Source: Lineus longissimus
Lineage: Eukaryota > Nemertea > Pilidiophora > Heteronemertea > Lineidae
DNA length: 64,000 nt
NCBI RefSeq assembly: GCF_910592395.1
Contig: NC_088312.1
Span: forward strand, 124,001-188,000
Reading direction: 5' to 3'
The notes beneath the pieces are model-generated. The model was not told the DNA's origin. It saw only the letters and a program-made list of their open reading frames with translations, and searched no databases. The translations under genes were made by a program, and so were the position numbers. Numbering within the stretch: position 1 is the stretch's first letter; each line of letters starts with the position of its first letter. Of the stretch, positions 42,901 through 57,900 are shown one piece after another.

Positions 42901-45900
42901 TCGATGCCCTGGTCAGGGGTTCTCAATGTGGATGCCCTGGTCAGGGGTTCTCAATGTGGATGCCCTGGTCAGGGGTTCTCAATGTGGATGCCCTGGTCAG
43001 GGGTTCTCTATGTGGATGCCCTGGTCAGGGGTTCTCAATGTGGATGCCCTGGTCAGGGGTTCTCAATGTGGATGCCCTGGTCAGGGGTTCTCAATGTGGA
43101 TGCCCTGGTCAGGGGTTCTCTATGTGGATGCCCTGGTCAGGGGTTCTCAATGTGGATGCCCTGGTCAGGGGTTCTCAATGTGGATGCCCTGGTCAGGGGT
43201 TCTCTATGTCGATGCCCTGGTCAGGGGTTCTCAATGTGGATGCCCTGGTCAGGGGTTCTCAATGTGGATGCCCTGGTCAGGGGTTCTCAATGTGGATGCC
43301 CTGGTCAGGGGTTCTCTATGTGGATGCCCTGGTCAGGGGTTCTCAATGTGGATGCCCTGGTCAGGGGTTCTCAATGTGGATGCCCTGGTCAGGGGTTCTC
43401 AATGTCGATGCCCTGGTCGGGGGTTCTCAATGTCGATGCCCTGGTCGGGGGTTCTCAATGTGACCTGCAGGTGCTGGGTAGTTGCAATGTAAACAAGGGA
43501 ATAACATTGGATGCCTCGCTCTCAAGTATCCTTGGGCCTGATTCTGATGATGTGCTGGGTCCTCAATGTGACCTGCAGGTGTAGTTGCAGTATGAAGAAG
43601 GTAATGACAATGGCAGAGACAGAGACACTCTCAGTGTCCCTTGGCCTGTTTCATTCATGAGTGTTGTAGCTCTCAGATTAATCCGGTAGGTCATACTGGT
43701 CACACCTTCTTTGTTTGGCTAGTATAAGACATGAGTGTCATCTTGTTGATGATATTAGTTCCTTGTAATCCAATCCAATCTTTCAGAGTAAGCTCGTGAA
43801 GTATTCGTAGACCTTACATGTAAACAAGGATGTTCCTGTGTAAAGTGGAATGTTCTAACAGCTGTAGTCCTCGGCTATCAGAATCATGATAGGCCATGTG
43901 CCCCCTCATCTGAGAAGAATGTTCATAACAAGGAAAGTGACTTAGCGGGGTCTTATACTTGGAATCATGGCACTGCTTCACATCTTCTGGCTGTTCCCTG
44001 TGCGATTCAGAGAATAATCCAGTTGATTTACCTGTTGTTCTCATGGTATGATAGTGCCAACTTCCAAGAAGCAGCCAGGCAGTGCTCAGAGCCAAGGGCT
44101 GAAGTATCATGGATATTAGAGCTTTATGTCTGATTACTGAACGGGCCACAAAGGCCAGCCAAACAGGCAAGCTGTTGTGATTTGCTTAATGCTTTTTTCG
44201 GCTGCCTGTTCATGCTTCTGGTTCCCAGTCAATAAAAACATCAAGTAATCAACCTGCTTGGTCATGGACCGTGAAAGCTGCCAATACACTGGAATGCCTA
44301 TGTAAATCATTTTAACAGTCATAAGCAATTGCTACTGAATAGAATGACTCTGGCTCAAATGAAGCAATCCCCATTGAAGGCTGACAATAGAATCCTAGAT
44401 GGTGGCTAATCATGACCTAGTGTCTTTTCAAATGTTCCTATTGATTGTCAATTTATTCACCAGTTGTTGTTGACGAGCGGAGTTATGCAAATGTTACAAC
44501 ATGAGGAAGAGTAATAGTTTTGTTATTGTGAGTGATGTTGAGTAAACACCATTGAGGTGTTGAATCATGTGCTTAGTATTGTTGACAGACCATCCATGAC
44601 TCTCATCAGAGTACATTGCTGGGTAATTATGGATGATGGTTAAGTTTAACACGCTTATTTCCTGGCAAAACTGGTGCCCTTCATTGAACCTGGCTTACTA
44701 ATTAGAGTTGCTAGAGAAAGAAATGTTTCCAACAATCTCAACAAGTTGTGGCAATGGTTTCCATTTCTAAATCATGTCCCCAATGTCTCAGTTGCTGGCA
44801 ATGTCATCCCAGGGCCACAAAGTAATTTCCTGTCAATTTGCTGATGTCTTCTTGCCTGGCTGTTCTTCCGTAGTCTTTCTGCATTGTGGTTCTAACCATG
44901 ACAGGGTGCTAGGAGCTATTTGTTTTACCCGGCTGCTGGGGGCAGCTTTTTCACGGTGGCCATACAATTCATGAAGCATTTCTAGATCTTTGTCTCACTC
45001 AGTGGCACTGTGAAGGCACAGACTGCATAGTAATCTGGGCCATTCCTCTGAGTTGTACTGTGACCCCCAGACAAATCCAACCAAAGTTACCCTTGTGTAT
45101 GGCCCTTGATCCAGTTCCAATGAGTTATTATTACAGGGAGATAATAGTTGCAAACCTGAGCTGACCACTTGTTCAATCAAAATGTGACAAGTTCTCAAAC
45201 CATGCAACAACACTTCCTATGAGAACATGGTGGGAAATAAGCTGCCCCCAAGTAATGTTGTGATCTTGACCAGCCCTGCGACCAGCCCATACTCTTCAAA
45301 CTTGTTCAATAATTGATTGATTTCCGATGTGTTTGATGTAAACCAGTCATTCACCAGAGGCTCCTAGTCCACCAGACAAAGGTCCACACATCAATATTTC
45401 AACAGCCATGCTGCTTATTTATATGATATGTTGTTTTCACCACATGTTCCATTTTGAGACTAGGAAGTTTGGGTGACAAGCCTTTACTTGAGGTCTTACT
45501 CCATTCCTGATATTACCTCCTCTTCTTCACTTGTACACCATGACGCTAGAGATGGCCATGAATCCCTGGCCTCGGAGGTGGTAAAGCCACCGGAACATAG
45601 GTGTGATTGTGTCCAATTTTACCGCCTGCTCTATCATGGTCCCCAGGGTTCTCACATGATGTGGACTGTCAACCTAACACTTCCATGTAGGGAACAGAGC
45701 CAAACATCTCATTAATGCCAGCAGCTGTCTAGCTGGACCATCAATAACTTGTCAGCAGTGAAAAAAAATGTTAAGACTTAAGACACCAAAATAACAAATA
45801 AGTATAAGTCAAAGTCCAAGTGAGTGTTTGTCATCAATCAATGCATTATCCTCTCAAACATCAAATGGTTGCTTCCTGGACAGCTAGCAGATTTCCCTAA

Positions 45901-48900
45901 TATCTAACTCATTTATCATTTCATCAGTTTGGTAAACTCTGTCACAGGAAGCAATCCATCAAAGCAGAATAATTCAACAGCAGTCTCAACCATCAATATG
46001 TCATCTATCCATGCAAGTCTGTGATGTTGTGCCATTCCGTCAGTGGTGGGCAAGTTCACCATCTAAAGTTGTTCAGGGAGAGATTCGTTGTCAATCGAGA
46101 GTTTTTCAGAGAGAGATCGGTTGTCCAACTTCCCCTGTCTCCTCCATATAAGAGCCAGCAGATTAGAGGTTGTGAGCACACATGGTTTAGCTATGCTTGC
46201 TTGTCAAACATCAGAGGGAGCACGTCATCTTGTCTCATGAGTGATATCAAAGGTGGAATGGAGTTGAATTGACTCAGTTGTGATTTGCGGAGGAGATGAG
46301 CATGCTGTAGTCTAGCAAGACCTGAGACTTAGATCAGAGCAGACCACTCAATGAACCCGGTCTCAAGGCAAAGATTGCCATAAGCATGAAGGTACTACTG
46401 AGACTCCCCTACCAGACCACAACTCCCAACAAACACGCCTGTAATTTCCCAATTCCAGCTCATCATCGCATACCGCCAAGAATTGGATTGCTTGGTGACA
46501 ATACGGCTACGAGGCGTTGATTTCTGACCAGGGCAGCAGCTCACCACATCATTTATGGGTGTGATTGTGTTATCATCTACCGGGTTATTCCACAAAGCTG
46601 CCCCCGGCATATGATCAATGGGCGGACGAGGCAACCAGCTCCAAGTAACATTGATATAATGGAGGGGATGGTGAAAAGCTTGCCCCAATCACTTGTCTCT
46701 TTGAAGTGGTGATTTCATTTTGGCGAGATTGGAACGCACACAGTACCAATTATTGATCAGTTGAGCTCTTTATGTTCCATGTTAGCTTGAGCAGTGGACG
46801 GTGTGGGCTGTGCATGTCATGGGTGAGGGTTCTGCTGATGGAGGGTGATGCCATGGCATCAACAGACACAGACCAATCTGCTCTGAATCAGTGATGATAT
46901 CACACCAACTTACCCCCAGTAAGTGGTTGCATATTTTGTCAGCTTTGTGAGGTGGACTTCACTGGTCAGTTTGCCCCACCAGTGAATCAGAGGCCAATAT
47001 TGAAGTTCCAAGAGCCCCATCTCAACTCCCTTCAAGGCAAATAAGGAGATAAGGAGGACTTGAAGCTCGATGTTTCGATTCCATCTAATGAATGTTGTCA
47101 CCGGTTGAGTAGGTATCGGTCGTGGATGACAAGTGTACCATGAGCAAAGAGGATCGACACAGTGGTACCCTCGAGCAAGATCCAATAGCACTTCACCATT
47201 AGGGAGGTTGCTTATGATCTCTCTGTAGCCGGTGCCTGGCAGACCCTCATCTCATACACCTGACTGGCTTCAAGATTATCTCCAACTAAAGTCAGGTTAG
47301 AGGTTAACTGCCATTGTGGTAGGATTTGGACTAGTTTCTTTCTTTTTTTTGGAGAACCATTCGTCTCTGCTCAAGTTCAACAATCAGCGGCTCTTATATG
47401 ACAACATCATTTGTATCTGTGGAATCGTTGCCCTCTGCTCCCTTCATAATAACATCAATATGTATCTTGAAAAATAGGATGAAATTGGGAAAATGTGACT
47501 TGAGGCTGTTCTATCTATTCTTGCTAAACGTTGATTGATGACTTAGGGCTGATGAGAATGGTGTGAACCGACTGATGCTGTTGCTTTTGGCAGTTGTGAT
47601 GTGATGATAATGTATGTATACTCCTCCGAGCAACTGCCGCGATGGGAAGGAAAAGAAACACTCTCATGTTTCAAAGAAATTCAGATCATGTTTCATCTGC
47701 AGTTCTTCTATGATCTGGTTGAAGTATGTTGACAACAGATACTGATGTACCTACACGAATTTGGTATAATGTTACCAGTGGCAGTGTTCTACCATCTGGA
47801 GTATGAAGATCTGAAGACAGTTCAATTCTGGCCAGATATAAAGCAATCAAGTATCAAGTGAGTGAACAAAACATGATCAGAACAAAACCTCATGATGATC
47901 TCCACCTCATCTCTACGTCCCTAGTTCTCTTCTTAAACCAGACCCACAAGATACCAAAGCCATAGAACTTCAGAAAAAACAACTCAAGTCGAAGCTATCG
48001 GTTGATAACCTGTTGCTACGAGGAAATCATCTGATACTTTGGATGATCATTTCTCCACCTTGAGTGATTTCCCAGAAGATGCTGACATCACCAACAAATC
48101 AACTCAAAAAAACCATAACAAACCAGTCGATTGATCACGTGTGGCCACGCGTAAATAATCTCTTCTGACTGGGTGACGACCGAGTCAGTTTGGCAATATC
48201 AATTCATGAGAGGTAATTTCCATACCAATCCCTCCCTGACCTGAATGATCAAGATTCACCCATAAACAGAACTAAGATGTTCTTCCGCTCGAACTAAGCA
48301 GATTTATTTGGACATCGTGTTCCACGATCAGTTTGGGTTACGGTAATGTCTGCCAATAATCGCCAACGCCCATGACTGCAAATAAGCCAATGTTTTAATC
48401 TTGAATACATAGGAAAGGTGGACCCAATTAGCATCAGTGATGAACACTGTTCCTATTTCTGCATTGCTGATCATGTTTTCAGCTCGCTGGCTGGATGCTT
48501 GTGAGATTTCGATGCTGAAGAAGCAGGTCTTCTCTTTTGAAAAGTGAAGGCATTATGGTCTTTACAGCTCAATATCCTTTTTCTTGCAAAGTATTTCAAT
48601 CTTGATAATGTAAATCATTAGGACATATAGCAATATCTAACAAATATGGCAATGGCATTGAAAGGATTTCAATCAAGGATTCAAGCATGTTTGAACGATT
48701 CATGCCGGGCCAATATGGCCATGTATTGCAGGCTCGTCGAGCGAGATCATCTCATGGAGTCTGCCCTTCAAGGCGGAAAAGCCTCGTATGACACACTCGC
48801 TCATAGCAAATCAAAATCTCGCATATCCAATAAAGAGTGCTAGTTGCAGACATGTTCTTTTGCACGATGGAAGGTCTTTCAATTAGGATAAGTAGGCAGA

Positions 48901-51900
48901 CAATCTCATCTTCAGCTGAATCCATAGAAAAATATCTCTCGACTCAAAAACATGTTGACTAGGAAGATGTACTTGTGTGTGTTGGGTTGTTGACTCGAGG
49001 TTAGAGATCTCCTCTGATACCAACTGGAAACACTTGAGGATGGTGATAGTTGGTGCCCAAGAGAGAAGGCCATAAACAGGACAGGCTGAGTGGACATGGC
49101 AAAGTACTTTGCTCAAGGATCTGGACTAGAGGCATTCAAACCCCGAGATTTCTGGCTGTGATCTCATTATATCAACTACTAATATAAAAACATTGCTTTC
49201 CATTAGAGATTAACATCTCTCTGACTTTCCATTCCGTCTCTGATTAGATATTCCCTTTAATGCGCGCCTGTCTCAATCACTTTGTCACTGTTGGTGGAGA
49301 GAGGCACACTGGGATTGAAGGCATCATTTCAACATGCAAGCTCCCTCTAAACTCCCCAGCCCCTGGCAAAACTCAGATGGAATTACAAGGAAGGAGTCAT
49401 TTGTAACATGAAGAATATCACATCATATCAGGTTTCAAACGAACAGTTAGGCAAAAAATCCAATAGATGCTGACATTTCTGTGTCAAGTAATGAGATGAG
49501 ATTATCCTGACTTTCACCATTTCTTAGCTGTATGTAGTTGGTGATGTTTGAGATGGACAAAGGATCAACAAAGAAGGTGTTTCTCTGGAAACGCTGATTC
49601 CTCTGCTTGCTGCAGTCGTTGTTGATCATCTATCGTGAAACTTGCTTGTTTCCCACCAACGAGCCCATGGGCAGAGAAACCTGTGACAAGTGTTTCGTCA
49701 GTGAGAGTAGGACTTGTTGCCTTGACAACTACAGACTTTCAAATGGCATCAAGGAAGGAAGAAGAGTCCACAGATAAAAGCTTTATTTTCTTAGAAACTT
49801 GAACCCCAGAGGAAGGCTGGTTTGGGAGAAACACTGGCCTCGTGAGGTCAAGGTCAGAGCAGGACTATCAACCCGGGCCTGATAGGATGTGCATACAGTA
49901 ACCTCTCACCTACAAAAAGTGTCATGATTTCCTTATTACAGTTCAAAATCATGAAAAAACTGTCTTGCATTTGAACAGGTGCCCCCCCCCCTCAATTCTT
50001 TTGAAGCAGAGCGTTCCAATCATCTGTTTTCCAATCCTGGATGGAAGCGTCTTGATTGGAATGGAATTGATTGTCAATCATGCAATGTTGCTCGTTTCCT
50101 TGCTTCATTTGATGAACACAGGGGATGCTGGGTATTGTTGGTTTCTGATTATTGACAGGTAGAATTCTATCAGGGATGATATTGAAATAACATTACAGGT
50201 TGTGGCAAAATGAATGCTCCAATCTGGCCAGCTGTAGGGGAATCAACAAACGAGTTGTACCACAAACACGTGTGTTTGTTGTAAGCCACCTCTTTGTGAC
50301 TGATGTTTGGTATCATCTGTAGACCTTCTGTAAGAGTTCTCCTCGCTTACCCCTCTGTGTTCTACTTACCTAAGCAATATCAGAATCCAAATGACAAGAA
50401 AAGCTCTTTCCTGAATGTGATAAATTCTGATAAACAACGATGGTTTTCAGATAACTTATATACCATTAGTTCCACGCAGAGAATATCAGGCGTGGGAAGC
50501 GGTCAACAAGTGTTTCTCTACTTGGTCATACTTTCCTTATCTCTCCTCAAGGTGGTGCTGGTTGTCACTCGGAAATGAGGGCTTTTAAGTTGATGTAAAA
50601 TAGGATATTTTGTGCAAAGTTTCCAGTCATCATGTGGTGTAGTCACTCAGCCGAGAAAGTTGGAATTAAAAACACTGTGTCCTAGAGCGTTATTTAGTAA
50701 TAAGACAACAAATGCGTATACCTTCTTAATACATTACCATCAAAAGCGTTATTTTTCTATTGATCATAGAACGCTGTGAACATTCAATCGAATCATGTTT
50801 CTGGATGAAATAGAACCTGCGGCATTAAGTTTCATCTACAAGAAAAATACAGATTTCTCTGCGATATTCTAGACATCCAATTCTGCTGAGATATATGATG
50901 CGGATTAATCTTTTATAAACATCTCTTCAGAATGTAGGCAATATGAGGATAGGTTCTTAACAATAGATTGTATTGCATAGAATGTTAAAACATTTGAAAG
51001 GGGAATTAGAGGTTGCCTCTGCTGGCTGAGAGTAGGGTCGACCTCAAAGCATGCCTCTGCTGGCTGAGAGTAGGGTCGACCTCAAAGCATTCTACCCAAG
51101 GAATCACTGGAGTTTCTGTCCGTGTCTTCACTAAGACACCATTGGTTTTACAGATACAGCAGCGAATACACAGCTCACTTGAGCAAACAAGTGCAAGCTG
51201 GATGAATGATCACATATTTGAACCCTTAACTCATGTATTCTGAGGCGGTCACCTCAATCAGCCCAGTGCTGGAGTCTCAGTGAAATCAATCTTAGCACAC
51301 CACACATGAGCAGACCCTAATGGATTTCAATGTCATTCAGAATCTGTCTCGAGTGAAGAATTGAAAAAAAATCAATTTACCAAGCTCTTCAGTCCTTTAT
51401 TCTATTGAACTTCACTTCAATATCCTGTTTGATGTTTCGAGTTGTCACTCAGTGTGAGGTGTTCCAATTGTGTAGAACACTGTCGGAGAGTGCTGGCTGG
51501 CAAGAGAAGGCTTTGTGGGAGTCAGACATAAAGTGTGACTGGAATGGCTAAGTGTGAGAACAGGAGTGTGAAAAAGGTACATGGTGTTGATATCAGGTAA
51601 GCATTTGGAGAGATGCTTCATGGTTGGAAGTGCCAATGTTATCCACAGCCCTCTCATAATGCTACACTTGTTCTGAATGGGTGTGTATGTTCATCGTGAA
51701 GATGTTTCAACTTCCCAGATGCATATCTTCCTGATCTGTTGGTGTGAAATCTGCCACCTAGAACTTCTGCTTGCTCGTTTCTGTGGCCTCAAGCAACTCA
51801 TGGAAGTGAATCTGATACGATCTGAGGTAAACCATGGTACATTGATTTGTCTCAAGTAGCTCTGTGTGGTTAGTATTTCTGCCGATGCTGAAGAATGTGG

Positions 51901-54900
51901 AGGTGTTTAATCCAGGAATGTTAGAGAGAAGCAACATTTTGTGAATTGGCTCATTTTTCATCTTTGATCAACTTTACTGTGTCAACCTTTCTGGTGCATG
52001 CTGACTTCTTATCTGAGAGGGTGGAACTTCTGCTTTCTCTTTGGCGATTGTGCAGCATCTTGGATCGGTGAGTGTGACTTCCCTCCAAGTTGAATAGTTA
52101 ACTTGGCATCCAACCACTTACTCACCTCCTGCTCTACCTTGTTCACGTCCAGCAGACATGAAGTAGGTCATGTCACTTGGCATCCAACCACTTACTCACC
52201 TCCTGCTCTACCTTGTTCACGTCCAGCAGACATGAAGTAGGTCATGTCACTTGGCATCCAACCACTTACTCACCTCCTGCTCTACCTTGTTCACGTCCAG
52301 CAGACATGAAGTAGGTCATGTCACTTGGCATCCAACCACTTACTCACCTCCTGCTCTACCTTGTTCACGTCCAGCAGACATGAAGTAGGTCATGTCACTT
52401 GGCATCCAACCACTTACTCACCTCCTGCTCTACCTTGTTCACGTCCAGCAGACATGAAGTAGGTCATGTCACTTGGCATCCAACCACTTACTCACCTCCT
52501 GCTCTACCTTGTTCATGTCCAGCAGACATGAAGTAGGTCATGTCACTTGGCATCCAACCACTTACTCACCTCCTGCTCTACCTTGTTCACGTCCAGCAGA
52601 CATGAAGTAGGTCATGTCACTTGGCATCCAACCACTTACTCACCTCCTGCTCTACCTTGTTCACGTCCAGCAGACATGAAGTAGGTCATGTCACTTGGCA
52701 TCCAACCACTTACTCACCTCCTGCTCTACCTTGTTCACGTCCAGCAGACATGAAGTAGGTCATGTCACTCCAGATACTGCCAGTCACTGCGGAGGCTGTC
52801 ATCAGAATGACCAGGCACATCTTGGCTGATCCAGGGGCTATGTATCTACGGTTAATGAAGTTACTGTCATGCCTAACAAGTGAGGTTGCAGTTGGTCTGG
52901 TGTGAGGAGACAGATTGCAGTCATGGGGACCAGTGTGGACTTGATGAACATGATGGCAGCTAGGAACAACTAAAGCAGGCAGTCAATGCGAATGAAAGAG
53001 ATTTGATTTCAATGTCTTTTTCTTTCTATGATTAAAATAGGGCAATTTTGATAATCTGATTCCAATTACAACTCAAAGTCAACCAGTGGCCGACTAATAA
53101 ACCTTCAAGTGTCATGAACGCCAACAGCCAACTTCACATCAAATATTTCCGTTGCATTCCTTTGAACTTGCTTCATATTTCTGGCTAATTGAAGTCATTA
53201 ATTGAAAAGCCATGCAGCTCTCAAGACTATTGGACGATGTCCTCGGGTGAGGCTTGGTATCTTAAGAACAAAAAATCTCACGTGCTTAATTGTTGCTGGC
53301 GGGTTGTGGTTTTAAGATGAAGGATTCCCGATGAACAAAGCCGCCTCGGCAATTACATGGTTTGATGTCGTTAGTGGTTTGATCGAGCACCTCAATCTCT
53401 CTAATTGATACCGATGGAAATATACTGGTTATGTCTGGTTGGACTGACGTCACTGTGTACTTGGCAGGTCCACTTGGCATGTGTGCTTTGTACATCTGGG
53501 TCCAGATTTATCAAGTGCATTGATGAGGAGCAAACAGCCTTCTCCTCCCAGCCAAGGTCCACTTGGCATGTGTACTTTGTACATCTGGGTCCAGATTTAT
53601 CAAGTGCATTGATGAGGAGCAAACAGCCTTCTCCTCCCAGCCAAGGTCCACTTGGCATGTGTGCTTTGTACATCTGGGTCCAGATTTATCAAGTGCATTG
53701 ATGAGGAGCAAACAGCCTTCTCCTCCCAGCCAAGGTCCACTTGGCATGTGTGCTTTGTACATCTGGGTCCAGATTTATCAAGTGCATTGATGAGGAGCAA
53801 ACAGCCTTCTCCTCCCAGCCAAGGTCCACTTGGCATGTGTGCTTTGTACATCTGGGTCCAGATTTATCAAGTGCATTGATGAGGAGCACACAGCCTTCTC
53901 CTCCCAGCCATATGGTGGAGAATGCCAATCAGAATACACACCTTCCCTGACTATGATCAACAGAAAGCCTTGTTGATCTGAAGTGATTTCATAAGGAGTT
54001 CAACATTTCAGTTGAGGTCACATTTGAAATTTGTTCTGAAATAATGTCCTATTACAGACTATACACTTCATTCATTTAGTGAAAATGGTGTTTACAGTTC
54101 TCATCCTGGCTAACCCTGGCTGATGATGACTCATCATCAAGCTGCTGCTTACAAAATGGGGATGTCCTTGTATGTGGGGGGGGGGTGCTATTGCACCACG
54201 TACCAAACAACAGTCACGTGTTTCCTCGCATCATGACTACTGTACATTAGCCTAATGATAGCTCATCATCATCAGGTGGCTGCTTATGAAATGAGCTGAA
54301 GGAGGTAATGAGAAATGTTTAATTGGTGCGCACTCCATCAGAGGCTGATCATAATCTAATGAATTAAAAAGACATGTTTGTATGAGGTGAGTGCATGTAC
54401 ATGTGAATAGGATCTGGGGAAGAATTGACATCTGCATGAATGATTTTGAGGCGAATGTATTGTCAGCTGACTAGGACCTGTTGATGCCAAGAACTGAATT
54501 TAGGACGAACAATGTTTGTGGGGTGTGGGGGGGGGGGGGTCAACAAGAAAGGCATCATTTCATAGCTCTACCTGGAGATTGTGTTGAAGCTGGAAGAGTG
54601 CGCATGTTGTCAACTTTTAAACTATTGCAATCAATTCATCTTTCAAATCAGAAAGTTGATATTGTAAATCCTGTGAGGCAACTTGAATGATTATGAAATA
54701 TATAAGTGTTTGAATTGCAGCTAGTAGACGTTCAGTTAGGTAGCACTTAGTAGCATAATATCATGTTGACTTCACACTGAATAAATCTACGCATCCTAAT
54801 AGATATTGCTTTTTATGTCGAAAATGATGCACTTGGTTGATTTTGCTATAATTCAAAATAGATGCCCATTTGGAAGTGAGTTAGCTAATTGCCTTGAAGT

Positions 54901-57900
54901 CTGATTAGATGAGATATTAATTGGTCTATTAACGATGATGGTGCTGCAGGACAGTTTGTAGATGGATGCGAGATCTGCCCAGTTTAGCTCTCATCTCAGA
55001 ACGGTGAACATGTATATTGAGGACTTCCATTGAGTTTTACTGTGGTAGGAATACTGGTTCAAGCAGAATGAGTTTGTTGTTTTCCCAATGATTGCTCTGT
55101 CCAGCTGTAGACCAGTGACAGATCATCTCATTCAGCCGTCCATCGAGAATTTGATTGCCAAGCTCATCTAATATGTAAACATGGCAATCAGATACAAAAG
55201 TTGATACACCACTAAATCTTTCATGCGGCTCTGATTTCCCGGTAAATGTCCCTATTGATTAGGTTTTATTGGATTTGTGTGAAAAGTATAATATTGGCTT
55301 TTGAAAGAATATCTATGTTTTCTTCAGACTCAGTTAGTAGTAAAAAGAACTAATATGGAGCACTATTGTGATTTCGGCTAAGTGGATAGGCAAAAAACAA
55401 GTACCTGTCAATACATGATCCTGGAGAGGAATTTCCTCTTCGTTGTGGTGGTTTTTCATGAAAATTCAAGAAATTTCAAGAAATTTCAAAATTTTCCGAA
55501 GTATTTTAAAGCTCGAAAAATTTCCAAATTTTCAAAAATTCAGAATTTTTTCCAAAATTTCCAAAAAGATTCAAAATTTCCAAAAAAATTAAAAAATTCT
55601 AAAATTTCAAAAATTTCAGAATTTTAAAAATTACAAAAATTACAAAAATTACAAAAGTTACAAAAATTACAAAAATTACAAAAATTACAAAAATTACAAA
55701 AATTACAAAAATTACAAAAATTACAAAAATTACAAAAATTACAAAAATTACAAAAATTACAAAAATTACAAAAATTACAAAAATTACAAAAATTACAAAA
55801 ATTACAAAAATTACAAAATTTTCAAAATTTTCAAAATTGAATTAAAAATAATAATGGTTGTCGTCGATTGTATGTTTCAGATGACGGGCAGCAATGGGAT
55901 GAGGATAAATGATCTAGTCGATGAAGTCATCATGGATTTCCATCTCTCGCAGTATCAAGTGTGCTCGACAGAGCCGCGCCAGATCCTCAACCCAGACGCA
56001 GATGCCAACCTGGTGCAGAACTGTGAGATTATAGTGGAAGATTTATCAGAGGACTTGGCTGATCTCAAAGCTAGTAAGTATTGTATCAGGAAACTGGGGT
56101 GATGTTCACTATCATCTAGACGTGCTTCATTGGCTAAATAATTCCAGAAGGTTTGATTTGTGTCATGATATGGTGATCAGTCACCATCAACTCTCTGAGT
56201 TATGTCTCGGTAAGGAGATCACCACCTCAGTTAACAATGATCCCAGTAGATAACCTTTATTTCTTCCTTCAGCTTATGACGAACGTTATCGACTGGTGCT
56301 AGAACTATGGAAGTCAGAGAACAAATTCAGGGAACTGATTAAAAGTGTATTTGACGTTTATGCTGATCCTCTTAGGTATGTATAGAGCACTTACTTGGCA
56401 TGTTATGTCCAAGGACATCAACCACCTATCCACCTGTCAACCTCAGGCAGCACTGCCGTATTCACAGGACTCTCGGTCCGACTGATCTCCAGCTGAAATC
56501 TGACTGACACTGTCCTTGCAGGAGGCTATGTGAGTGTCTGACGTCACCTCAGGATATTGTTTATTGCACCAGCTCCACAATTCAGCATCTCAACAGGATT
56601 GATAAGCAAGCCTTGGTTGAATGAGGAGAGTATCTCATGTTCAATACTGATGCTCACTCATATAAATTCCAAAATACTTCATCAAATGCCTAAAAAATGA
56701 TTCGTTCTTTTTCAGAAAATTTTCTTCCATAAACCCCGAGGATCACCGGACATTATTTTCTGGATTAGAACCTATACTTTCTATGTCAACACTTCTATGT
56801 ACTAAGGTGAGTTAACGGTTTGAGTATATTGGCATGACATCTATCAGTGGTTTAATTGACCAGACTGAGCACAGTCACAGTCTTTTGACTTCCATCCTAG
56901 TTTAGACCATCTGGTGTAGGGGGAGCAGTGATGTACTTGGTGTCGATCCTATACTGGACCTCAGGCTGTCAGTCCAAGCTGAATGGAATGCCCTTTAAAG
57001 AATCTCATGCTCAGTGGTCATGATCCCCTCAAGCCAAGCTTAGATAGACTAAAGGGTCTTTAGGGAGTCTATGAATAGGATCGTAGGCCTCGGTCTCTGG
57101 GTCAATCTTTAAATAGCTCAAGCATATATAGAGTGTTCCGTGTCTGTCTTGCTGTAGTACGAGTTTCATCAAGTCTTCAGTGTGAAAAGCAAAGTATTAG
57201 ATGCAGTTTCCGGCAGCAGTGCTTGAAGAATTGGATTCATGTACGACCTAATAACCCCCTCCCTCGATCTGATTGATACCCTGAGATACCTGACCCCGTC
57301 ATTGACTTTGACAAGTTTCTTCAATCTCAAGTGTTGGCCATTGTCAAGAAGCCACAACGGTGCTTTCACTCCCTCAGAGGCAATCACTTACACCCTTACC
57401 TCCATTGACATCTCCGGGAGATACAATCGCATATAGATGGGTCTTGTAAAGGTCCTCAGACCCTTTTGTGCTCATCTCTGTTGGACGCTATCGCTATCTC
57501 TTCTCATCCCTTTCATCTCTGCGTAATCACAGGTTACCCGATAATCTGGAGTCAAGAAGTTACAGAGGCTGAATAGCCCCTGCAGAAATAGGTCCTGTTA
57601 TGAATAGCTATTATTGGTGGCCCTTCCCTGCAGACCAGCCCTCATTTACAGCCATCAGTGAGAGAATGGGACTCTTTGCTCCCTTGTCAGGAGTGGACAC
57701 TTGAAAATGATGGTTCAACTGATAGGTGCCGTCTTCCTGATAATAAACCCATAACATTATGGCTGAGTATTATCATAATGTCAGAAAGGGTGATATTTCG
57801 GGGCTTTTGGCTGAGTGCCCATTTTGATCACTTCTTGACCTTGCTGAACTGAACAGAACAGACCCACCACCAACATTACCATAGGTAGTAGAGGTCCATA

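Noticed and set aside
41512-43584. A 690-codon plus-strand open frame and two overlapping frames of 560-600 codons
   Set aside because: They are generated by the 28-bp minisatellite, which has no stop in any plus frame. There is no conserved domain and the three frames encode the same cyclic peptide.
29185-53910. Regular arrays considered as CRISPR
   Set aside because: Units are directly adjacent with no unique spacers, and the genome is eukaryotic.
55382-55627. Lys/Phe-rich frame of 81 codons
   Set aside because: Low-complexity translation of the A-rich region before RhoGEF exon 2.
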